Below are positions 35,401 to 45,302 of a stretch of DNA of 64,000 nucleotides, one piece after another. Origin of the DNA: Epiperipatus broadwayi (lineage: Eukaryota; Onychophora; Udeonychophora; Euonychophora; Peripatidae); assembly GCA_028023455.1 (NCBI GenBank), contig JAQFVV010000502.1, positions 244,001-308,000 of the forward strand. The letters are read 5' to 3'. Position 1 is the first letter of the stretch. Each line of letters opens with the position of its first letter. Below the pieces are notes generated by a model. That model saw only the letters and a program-made list of their open reading frames with translations. It had not been told where the DNA came from and searched no databases. The position numbers were made by a program, and so were the translations under genes.

Positions 35401-38204
35401 GATGGGGTTAAATTCCGTCAAGTTTATACTGATCTTTGCCCAATAAGAATTTTTCTTTTAAATATTTACCTGTATTTATTTTATTGGTATAAGGATAGCT
35501 TGTAATAATTGTAAATATTTTTATTTATTGTAAATACTTTTTTTTCTTGTGTGTATTATTTTTAAACCTAATTGTCTCTTTTTTCATGCTCATTCCAAAT
35601 CTAGATATAAATATTTGGTCACACTTTTGAGAAAGTTACACATTTAGCTGAATACATAGAGAAAGATACTGATCTCAGAATGATGTAGACAGAAGAGAGA
35701 TATTTCTTCAGCAATGAAATTGGAGCATAGAAATCTATATCCTATAAAAATGTTTTTGAAACACAAGTTTTCTGCATTACCTTCTGAGTATTATTTTGGT
35801 ATAAGATGGTGAGGAAATATAACCAATTAGCAGTTTAATCATCTTTGTCAATATCAGTATGATTCAATACAGCAAAATAGGTTTTGTAAAATATAAATAG
35901 ACTCTTATAAGCCATGCTTAAATGCATAATGGAAGAGATCAGTTCAATATCATCAACATCAGCAAAACAGAACTTTGGGCAATGTATATAATATGTCTTA
36001 TTAAAATAGCAAATGGTTGTAAATTAACATTTATAATTTAAATACTTTTATAGTCATGTGACTTGGATACTTACAGTTGATAATTTGTGTTTTACTTTAC
36101 CTGATACATGATCTACACATTTTATCTCCTACTCTCCCACTGCACCAAACTCTACAGGTTTATCAATGGAGTTAAGTAGTTGGTTTTAGAGATTTTATTA
36201 GATATGCAGAAATTGCTAAAAGTAAAAGAATTATACACTGAAACAATGACATTTTTTATAAATAAAACTCTTAAGAAGATAATGACAAATAATTACATGT
36301 TTGTGAGAAATAAAATTTATGCTATGTGAGTTTGAAAGAAATCAAAATATTGGAACCCTGTTAGTAATATCCAAAACTCACGAAATGCTTCCTGTTCAAT
36401 AATTTCATTCCCAAAATAAAAGTCTATTCATTTAAGATGGAATGTATGTCCTATTAGAATCAACTAGTCAGAAATTAAGAGGCCATGAATTGGATACTAA
36501 TGAATTATATCCTAAAAGAAAAATAGTTTATCAGCTATTCATTTTTCAGTTCAAATAAATAATCATCTTCCAGCTATTTCGTCTAGAAAAGCCTGACTAG
36601 AAAGAAAAAATGTATCAAATTATATTATGAAGAATAAATCTGAAACTTAAAAATATCTGTTCATATTACATTCAAAGAAAATAGGAAAATCTTGCAAAAT
36701 CGGATTTGAAAACATGTAAAAACTTTTCTCAATAACCGTTCTGCAAAATAAAGATCAGATTAAGATCAGTCATGAATTCCTGAAAAAAGCAGCGCTGATG
36801 AACAGAAAAAAGCCACTAGAATTCATCCAATATATTTTGAAGGTTCACAAGTGCTCATAAAGCAAAATATATTAAATTCGAAAACAGTTCCTGAAATTTT
36901 TTTTAAATATTTTAGATTCTAATGATTTAAACACTTTTAAAAATGAAATATTTCTTAATTTTTTATATCCACATTTTTTGTAGTCACTGCAAAATCGTAT
37001 TTCAATTCTGTCAACATTCCAGAATTACCATGAAATTTTATTACAATCTTTATAAGCAATGTAGTGATATGCCTTCTCAAAATCATCATTTTTAAAAACG
37101 AATGTTATAGTATGAAATAGTTGTTGGTGGACAGAAAATTATTATGATATTATTGTGATTTTTTTTATTAGTCATGTTCCAAGTAAAGAACTCACTTTGG
37201 TGAAGTGAATAAAACTGTTTTATTCAAACTATTATTTGAGTATTCATGCCTTCAGCAATTGACCATATAGTTATTTTTATAACTGTGAGATATTATCTCA
37301 GATATTATGCCAAGATCCCAAATTGAATAAAAATGAGATCCTCAACTCCTCTCCAAAAATATTGCAAAATGAGATGTAGAAAATATTTCATGAAATTTTC
37401 AGTAAACAAGAACTTTTGAAGATAAACTGTGTTCTTATGATTTTTTGAATAAAATAAAAAAGAAATTCCTTCATTCCAATAAAATTCTCCAAATAATTCT
37501 GAAGAATAATGTGCAATAAAGTGCTTAAAATATTAATCTGCATATATATGGAAACAATACATCAAAAACATCATAGATTGCTAAAAATGTTTAGGTAACA
37601 ATCTTTCAAGGTAAAGTTTCTTCAATTGACACAGGGTATGACATATGTATTTGTTGAAAAACAAAAAGATAAGCATGATATTTATGATGAGCACAATTAT
37701 TTAAATACACTTAAACTTTATACACTATTTTTTAAGACTGTGAAAAAGAATGAAATATTATTAATCTCCCATTCAAAAATCTTTAGACATTTTTCTATAA
37801 TGGGCAACCTAATAGTCTTTAAACACTGTTCAAATATTATATACGTCTCTTTTACATAGAGTGCAACATGTTTTATATGCAACTGGAGACCTTGCAAAAT
37901 TTTTAATTGTTGTTAGTGTAGAAGTTATTTTCTGTAACTTTATAATATAAAATAATAGAAATGTAACCTTTAATTAACCCACTGCAGAGCAAAAGCTTCT
38001 TTAATAAAGTCCCTTCCCCCAAAAAATAAATAGTAATGAGTCAGGTATTATTCATTAGTCTTACTAATTGCAAAGTGGTGAAGGTTTGAGACTGTTTTCA
38101 TTCTTATTTTATTTGAATTGTAATGACAGTTGAAGAAGGTTAAACGATTAACTGAAAGTATTTATGTGAATTATAATATTTTTGATAGTATATTATTGTC
38201 ATTA
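32481..38204. other. A+T-rich DNA, no firm feature
   Basis: The longest ORF, plus-strand 33223-33630 (135 codons), is Phe/Leu-rich with no domain. Its opposite strand carries Lys/Asp-rich peptides at 33210-33340, which could be ORF1 debris of the LINE at 30731-32480, but I cannot support that. No terminal repeats or tandem arrays stood out. Confidence 0.45.
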
Positions 38205-38296
38205 TATATATATATATATATTAAATTGATAAAAAATCAAGTCAGATGTCATATGACCTAATTTTAATAAAGCTCGTATTTACAAATGTTATATAT

Positions 38297-40502
38297 TATA
38301 ACGATCCAAACGAAGTGGGAGATCGCATCACACCGCACCGCACTACCAAGGGCGCCATCTAGGCATTTGAGCCTAGAAAAATTTATAAAGTAGGCAGATA
38401 CGTCAGTCAAAAAAAAAAATTTTTTTTTTATTTTGATTCCGGTCGTTAGCCCATGTCACTAGCTCAGTGGAATAGCAGAGATTAAATAATATAATATCTT
38501 ATCTAATTATATTTCAACATTAAAAAATAAATAAAATAAGCCACTGCCAGTAATTAACATACAAACATTTATTTATGCACATATATATATAAGATTTAAA
38601 ATTATTTTAAATTAGTTTTACATTTTAACATTTAACATTATTTTTAACTTTACCTTAGATTTTAATTTACATTTTAATTTCTATTATATTATAAATTTAC
38701 ATTTTAATTAAGTTCGCACAGATGGGATTATAAGAGCTTGTTTTAAGATGTTGCTATAGATCGGTTACATAGATTACACGGTTAAAAACATTTCAAAAGA
38801 AACATAAACGATCAAAATACAAAATTATTGACTACTGACAATTGCGGAGGGAAATTTATATGTAACCCAATAGTATTCACCATAAGATACTTGCATTGGC
38901 ACCAATAACTTAAAAGACATCCGAATAAATACATTTTAGATACTCACCGTAAGGTATCATTATTTATCGAATGTCTATATATTTTGATCAAATATGAAAA
39001 CCCAAAACATACTTAACCGATAACCAATCCATGCAAGCGTCTATAAACAACTTAAATTTAATGCATTTTTATCTAGGGTCAAGTATGAATAGACCACATA
39101 GATTTGCTTTTGAAAATAAACATTCTATCCCTATTTAACCTTAGGTTAAAATTCGTAGTCAAACCGGCATCAATTCATCTGATATATCGATGTATTCAAT
39201 GTAATAAATTACGGCAGCACAAAAAGATTAAGAAAAGACATTGACTCTCAATCAGATAGGAATATTACATCTATCTAATGAGAAGAACAATAAAAAAAAA
39301 AACTCCATAGAAAGGAACTGCGTTCTCCATCTTATAATTCCTTCCATAGGCAAACGGAAGTGTGCGGCGTATGAAGCGATTCTGCCCGTAGCGAATCAAT
39401 ATTACATCTACTAATCACACCAATATATCCAATCCATTGACCCAATTTAACCACGAAACAAATAACCTAAGATTACCCTCCCCTAATATAACTTTACAAA
39501 TCTATACAGCCATTCACACCCGACTTAAGTTTAACATTTATATATTTTAATTTATCGGAAAACAGAAATCATAAATAAACTTAAAGAACAAAATTAAATA
39601 AATGGAAATGATTTTACACAAATAAATAAAAAATACATCAAATAACATTTTAACTACTTTAGTCAGATAGGAAACTAATGCAATTATTTTAAATACGAAA
39701 AGTTTTTAATTTAATGTTCATTAATTGTAAGGTTCTTACGGTTTTTAAAACGTCCAACTTTATCCGTTGCTTGCCATTCCCACGCCGTCCTAAAGAGGTT
39801 AATGTTCTGAAGCCCGATTTATTTATCCATCCGGAGATTTTTGAATTTAGTTGGTCCTCAATGTAGAAAACGATAGTTCATTTCTTCTTTCTTTAACAGC
39901 TGAAAGAATTGACAGCGCGTCTGTCAACTCCTTCACCTCCAACTCTGTACTAATACATATAGTCACATCGTAATAATCATTAACTCACTCCCTAATAATT
40001 TTCAACCATGTCCTTTTATATTCATTTGAAGAATTGCATTTACATTACATCATCGATGCGATGATCCTTTTCGTTGAGGCCCGATTTCCCAATGGATTTA
40101 TTTCATTTGCTAAAAGTTTCTATTGTTTTCCTCTCTGACCGATGTTTTTACATTTAAATGCCCAAGGCTGGTTTACATTTAACTAATTAACAATCATTTC
40201 TATTTCTGATTAATTAACCTGTTTTCCAAATCAAAGATATATTTAAAGATAAATTTAAAGATATAATTTTATCTCCAAATCTTTTTAAAATTTAGTTTTA
40301 AAATACCTTTTCTATTTTTAATACAGTTTTATTTTAATAATTTTTTTTTACCTGTGCGATTTAATATATACGAGTTTAAGATGATATTTAATTTCAATTT
40401 TTAATTCTAAAAGAAAATTTTTAAATGCGAACTTTTTAATTTTCTTTCATGTTTAATAAATAAAAAAAAACAACAATGTAACGAACGTCTGTGCTCGTTA
40501 CA
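38297..40502 (-). repeat. Left (3') LTR, 2206 bp
   Basis: A direct repeat of 41241-43456. Its right edge holds a hairpin TGTAACGA (40477) / TCGTTACA (ending 40502), so the sense-strand LTR opens with a stem-loop. It contains two copies of a TACTCACCGTAAGGTATC-like motif (about 38871 and 38938). No coding capacity. Confidence 0.93.
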
Positions 40503-41240
40503 TATCAGTAAAGTTACTTAAAAAAAATGATCAAAAAAAAAATATTTTACTTAGGGTTAGTAATTACGGTACACGATTGACGATGCCATTTACAAAACAT
40601 CCGGTTAATAATTTTACAAAAAGACTATATACAAAAAGAAAAATGTTTACTATCGCTTACCTAAGGACCATTTACGTTTACACCTCCTCCCCACAAGAGT
40701 TCTATTATTTTTTTTTTACACATTTTATTTTTACACACGGCATGACAAGCAAATTTTATAAATTATTTATTTAAATAAGGTTGCATTGAGATAAATATAT
40801 TTTGAAAGATAATGGGTTTATGCGTGTATATTTGCAGCACAATTATAAATACCATCAACTTATTTATGACTGATTAAAATGCTTAAATAGGATTATACTG
40901 AAGTAAATTTCCAACGGTACTCATCGTAAGGTACCACATTTCGATCATAAACTTACGTGGTTGTGCGCACCTATACCCATAAAAGCATAATATATATCAA
41001 CAACCAAATAACAAATGCAACCTTTTGACTTTCTTTTTAATGAAATACAGTTTAAAATTATTTATACTTTCTAGTGTTTAATATATGTGCTATTTCATTC
41101 TGGCAGTGCTTTTATAAGATTTAAAGTATACGACTATATGTAAACAGATAAAATATTTCATTTTGCTGAAATTTTCTCAGGGTATATGTGGTTTTTTTAA
41201 AGATCGGCCCCAAATTGGGAAAGCCATGTTGGGCGCCAAT
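40503..41240 (-). other. Internal region of the 2.2-kb-LTR element
   Basis: 738 bp with no conserved protein. A purine-rich stretch on the sense strand (GTGGGGAGGAGG, about 40682-40694 complement) lies about 180 bp from the 3' LTR, not adjacent as a normal polypurine tract would be. A third copy of the GTAAGGTA motif lies near 40918. An ORF at 41121-41354 merely crosses the primer site and LTR border. Confidence 0.75.
41223..41238 (-). promoter_or_regulatory. Primer-binding site (tRNA-Lys type)
   Basis: Read on the minus strand immediately after the right LTR and a two-base spacer: TGGCGCCCAACATGGC. It matches the tRNA-Lys(CTT) 3'-end complement used by many retroelements over the first 11 bases and at most following ones. 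It defines the element's orientation. Confidence 0.85.
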
Positions 41241-43456
41241 TATAACGATCCAAACGAAGTGGGAGATCGCATCGCACCACACCGCACTACCAAGGGCGCC
41301 ACCTAGGCATTTGAGCGTAGAAAAATTTATAAAGTAGGCAGATACGTCAGTCAAAAAAAAAAAATTTTTTTTTTTTATTTTGATTCCGGTCGTTAGCCCA
41401 TGTCACTAGCTCAGTGGAATAGCAGAGATTAAATAATATAATATCTTATCTAATTATATTTCAACATTAAAAAATAAATAAAATAAGCCACTGCCAGTAA
41501 TTAACATACAAACATTTATTTATGCACATATATATAAGATTTAAAATTATTTTAAATTAGTTTTACATTTTAACATTTAACATTATTTTTAACTTTACCT
41601 TAGATTTTAATTTACATTTTAATTTCTATTATATTATAAATTTACATTTTAATTAAGTTCGCACAGATGGGATTATAAGAGCTTGTTTTAAGATGTTGCT
41701 ATAGATCGGTTACATAGATTACACGGTTAAAAAACATTTCAAAAGAAACATAAACGATCAAAATACAAAATTATTGACTACTGACAATTGCGGAGGGAAA
41801 TTTATATGTAACCCAATAGTATTCACCATAAGATACTTGCATTGTCACCAATAACTTAAAAGACATCCGAATAAATACATTTTAGATACTCACCGTAAGG
41901 TATCATTATTTATCGAATGTCTATATATTTTGATCAAATATGAAAACCCAAAACATACTTAACCGATAACCAATCCATGCAAGCATCTATAAACAACTTA
42001 AATTTAATGCATTTTTATCTAGGGTCAAGTATGAATAGACCACATAGATTTGCTTTTGAAAATAAACATTCTATCCCTATTTAACCTTAGGTTAAAATTG
42101 ATAGTCAAACCGGCATCAATTCATCTGATATATCGATGTATTCAATGTAATAAATTACGGCAGCACAAAAAGATTAAGAAAAGACATTGACTCTCAATCA
42201 GATAGGAATATTACATCTATCTAACGAGAAGAACAATAAAAAAAAACTCCATAGAAAGGAACTGCGTTCTCCGTCTTATAATTCCTTCCATAGGCAAACG
42301 GAAGTGTGCGGCGTATGAAGCGATTCTGCCCGTAGCGAATCAATATTACATCTACTAATCACACCAATATATCCAATCCATTGACCCAATTTAACCACGA
42401 AACAAATAACCTAAGATTACCCTCCCCTAATATAACTTTACAAATCTATACAGCCATTCACGCCCGACTTAAGTTTAACATTGATATATTTTAATTTATC
42501 GGAAAACAGAAATCATAAATAAACTTAAAGAACAAAATTAAATAAATGGAAATGATTTTACACAAATAAATAAAAAATACATCAAATAACATTTTAACTA
42601 CTTTAGTCAGATAGGAAACTAATGCAATTATTTTAAATACGAAAAGTTTTTAATTTAATGTTCATTAATTGTAAGGTTCTTACAGTTTTTAAAACGTCCA
42701 ACTTTATCCGTTGCTTGCCATGAACGTGAATTCCCACGCCCTCCTAAAGAGGTTAATGTTCTGAAGCCCGATTTATTTATCCATCCGGAGATTTTTGAAT
42801 TTAGTTGGTCCTCAATGTAGAAAACGATAGTTCATTTCTCCTTTCTTTAACAGCTGAAAGAATTGACAGCGCGTCTGTCAACTCCTTCACCTCCAACTCC
42901 GTACTAATACATATAGTCACATCGTAATAATCATTAACTCACTCCCTAATAATTTTCAACCATGTCCTTTTATATTCATTTGAAGGATTGCATTTACATT
43001 ACGTCATCGATGCGATGATCCTTTTCGTTGAGGTCCGATTTCCCAATGGATTTATTTCATTTGCTAAAAGTTTCTATTGTTTTCCTCTCTGACCGATGTT
43101 TTTACATTTAAATGCCCAAGGCTGGTTTACATTTAACTAATTAACAATCATTTCCATTTCTGATTAATTAACCTGTTTTCCAAATCAAAGATATATTTAA
43201 AGATAAATTTAAAGATATAATTTTATCTCCAAATCTTTTTAAAATTTAGTTTTAAAATACCTTTTCTATTTTTAATACAGTTTTATTTTAATAATTTTTT
43301 TTTACCTGTGCGATTTAATATATACGAGTTTAAGATGATATTTAATTTCAATTTTTAATTCTAAAAGAAAATTTTTAAATGCGAACTTTTTAATTTACTT
43401 TCATGTTTAATAAATAAAAAAAAACAACAATGTAACGAACGTCTGTGCTCGTTACA
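41241..43456 (-). repeat. Right (5') LTR, 2216 bp
   Basis: Near-identical to 38297-40502. It carries 10 extra bases (GAACGTGAAT) near 42721 and scattered substitutions. It ends at 43456 with the same TCGTTACA hairpin terminus. Confidence 0.93.
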
Positions 43457-43509
43457 ATATAGAGTACATAAACATACATACTCTTATCTAGCTTTTAAAA
43501 TACCCTCAA

Positions 43510-43533
43510 CCCCAGACCGCGGTTTCTGCTAGA
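43510..43533 (-). ncRNA. Broken hammerhead ribozyme (3' half only)
   Basis: The minus strand reads GCAGAAACCGCGGTCTGGGG. It keeps the GAAA core, palindromic CCGCGG helix III and the GTC cleavage triplet, but the CTGATGA half is deleted at the inversion junction with the plus-strand unit. Confidence 0.7.
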
Positions 43534-43699
43534 GCTATTAATATTTGGTGTATCTGAATTTTGTTCAGTCCCATATGGCTATTTGAGTTAAATAGCTGGA
43601 TTTTTGGACATTTAAATGTCTGAAGATTTCAGGTTTTCTTATCAGTAGTTAGGCATTGATAAAATGCTAGACTAGTTCTGGTATTTTTAATCCCTAACA

Positions 43700-43739
43700 C
43701 CTCACTGATGACACTAGATGCAGAAACCGCGGTCTGGGG
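43700..43739 (+). ncRNA. Type I hammerhead ribozyme (copy-1 element)
   Basis: Core elements are in order: helix I strand CCTCA, CTGATGA, a weak helix II (CAC/GCA with loop TAGAT), GAAA, helix III CCGCGG, then GTC and helix I strand TGGGG (one T-G pair). Helix II has fewer pairs than in the 59-kb copies, so activity may be reduced. Confidence 0.75.
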
Positions 43740-43817
43740 TTGAGGGTATTTTAAAAGCTAGATAAGAGTGTGTATTTTTACGTACTCTATATATAACATA
43801 TATATATATATATATAT

Positions 43818-44465
43818 AAATTAATTAGTAAAATGGGATCATTATTATATATATGAAGTTAAATCTAAAGCCAAGGTGTATTGATGTGCAGCAACCAATC
43901 AGACATGGTTTTGCAGGCTGAATGAAAACAATATCAAACCTGTCTGAGCTACAACTAATCAAAAGGAAGCCTCTTTTTATCAGTCACATTGTTATGTAAG
44001 AGATAGTACCTGGGCATTATAGCTATAAGAGTTGAAATAAAATGTATTGCAACATTTCTTACATCCCAACTCCCATCAGCAAGTCACATCTAAATTTTAA
44101 TATTTTTAATTGTTAATATAGATGTAAATTAATTAGTAAATGGTATCACCATTATATATAAGAAGTTAAATCTATTGCCAATTGATTTGCAGTAACCAAT
44201 CAGACAGTTCTGCAGGCTGAATGAAAACAAGGGCAAATCTGTTCAAACTATCACTAATCGAAAGGAGACTCTTCATCAGTCAGTCATGCTGTGTATGATC
44301 TGGTGATTGGATATTATAGCTATAAGAATGAGGATACAGTGTATAACAATATTTCTTACATACTAAGTGAAATTAAGACTCTTCCATCAGCTTCTAGCTC
44401 TTACATAACAATGTAAGTGAGTGATCAAAAAATGCTTCCTTTTGATTAGTGGTGCTTGGACATGT
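43818..44465. repeat. ~305-bp direct duplication plus an inverted partial third copy
   Basis: The block starting AAATTAATTAGTAAAATGGG (43819) recurs at about 44126 (AAATTAATTAGTAAATGGTA). Both continue with GAAGTTAAATCTA, AACCAATCAGACA, GCAGGCTGAATGAAAACAA and TATTATAGCTATAAGA, at roughly 80% identity. At 44395-44465 the reverse complement of the middle part reappears (ACTAATCAAAAGGAAGC and ACATTGTTATGTAAGAG on the opposite strand). No protein signal. It adjoins the ribozyme element across a (TA)n tract. Confidence 0.75.
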
Positions 44466-45302
44466 TTTAAAAGAAGGCCTTTTTTGGTTCATAACATAGT
44501 ATGTGTTTTCATACATATTTAAAGTTTGAAGAAAAAATATAGACTTATTTAAAAGAAACTATGGAATAACTGAAATATTGATTAATTAATAATATTTTTT
44601 GATATTTTGAAAATACTACAAATTACAATAGTCAACAAAATTTTGTCATAAAAATAGAAAATAGTTCATTATGATGGGAAAAAAAATTATACCAGTTTCG
44701 TTATTTCATGCCTAGGTTTGCAATTCTGTATTTTCTTAATGTCTACAGCTGTAATATGTAACACTGGGAGATAGATGTTCTCATGCATCTCTATAATACA
44801 ATTATATAATGTTTATAATGATTGTGTACATATGATTATTTAGTGTACATTCCAGTCATATTAATTGTTATATTGTAATGGATCTTTTTTCTGGTACGCT
44901 CTTAATAAACCCCTGACAAATGTGCAATAAGAAAAGCACAACATTCCTTTTCAAAATTACTTATTAGTTGTGCTTAATTAGACAACCCAACAAGTTCACA
45001 TTCTGTCCATCTTTCACTTTCATTTGTATGCATAGGTGTATTATTGTGAAAATGAAAAAATTTTCATCTTTATTCATGAAATTTTATCAGTATTTTAGGA
45101 ACACCATGGCTAATGCATCAAAGGTTGGGTCTATAAATTCTTACAAGTTCTGCTCTCTTCACTATTATTGCTATTATCTCTATTAAACATTTTTCAAAGT
45201 AAATATTAAATAATATTAATTATACATTTTGCAATATTTCAAATTGTTTAAAATCTTATATTAAAGATTAAATGCACTCATTTATCATAAGGTATGTAAC
45301 AT
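44466..45302. other. A+T-rich DNA, no recognised feature
   Basis: A 72-codon ORF at 44968-45186 has no known motif. The right edge is the left end of the second LTR element. Confidence 0.55.

Larger units (their letters stand above)
38293..43460 (-). mobile_element. Non-autonomous LTR retrotransposon with 2.2-kb LTRs (38297-43456), TSD ATAT
   Basis: Two direct repeats, 38297-40502 and 41241-43456, are almost identical and flank only 738 bp. A tRNA-Lys-type primer site on the minus strand next to the right LTR sets the orientation as minus. In that sense the LTR begins TGTAACGAGCACAG and ends ATCGTTATA. The target duplication ATAT (38293-38296 and 43457-43460) is confirmed by the uninterrupted paralogous sequence GTTATATATAGAGTA at 58490-58505, which has one ATAT fewer. 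The interior has no gag, protease, RT or integrase. It must depend on a partner element. LTR/LTR differences are few, including a 10-bp indel near 42721, so the insertion is fairly young. Confidence 0.93.
38221..43797. mobile_element. Hammerhead-ribozyme (retrozyme-like) element, copy 1, split by an LTR element
   Basis: The left piece (38221-38296) starts TTAAATTGATAAAAAATCAA, the same left end as the array at 58425. The right piece (43457-43797) continues after the LTR element with AGAGTACATAAAC, an inverted partial ribozyme (43510-43533), a unit body, one complete plus-strand hammerhead (43700-43739) and the common right end TACTCTATATATAAC. Terminal arms (ACTCTTATCTAGCTTTTAAA versus TTTAAAAGCTAGATAAGAGT) are inverted. 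Both edges lie in (TA)n tracts, so no TSD can be read. The same inverted-then-direct organisation and ends as copy 2 show that this is a defined element and not random debris. Confidence 0.75.

Noticed and set aside
36000-37600. Possible LINE debris
   Set aside because: Occasional peptide resemblance only; no motif order could be supported.
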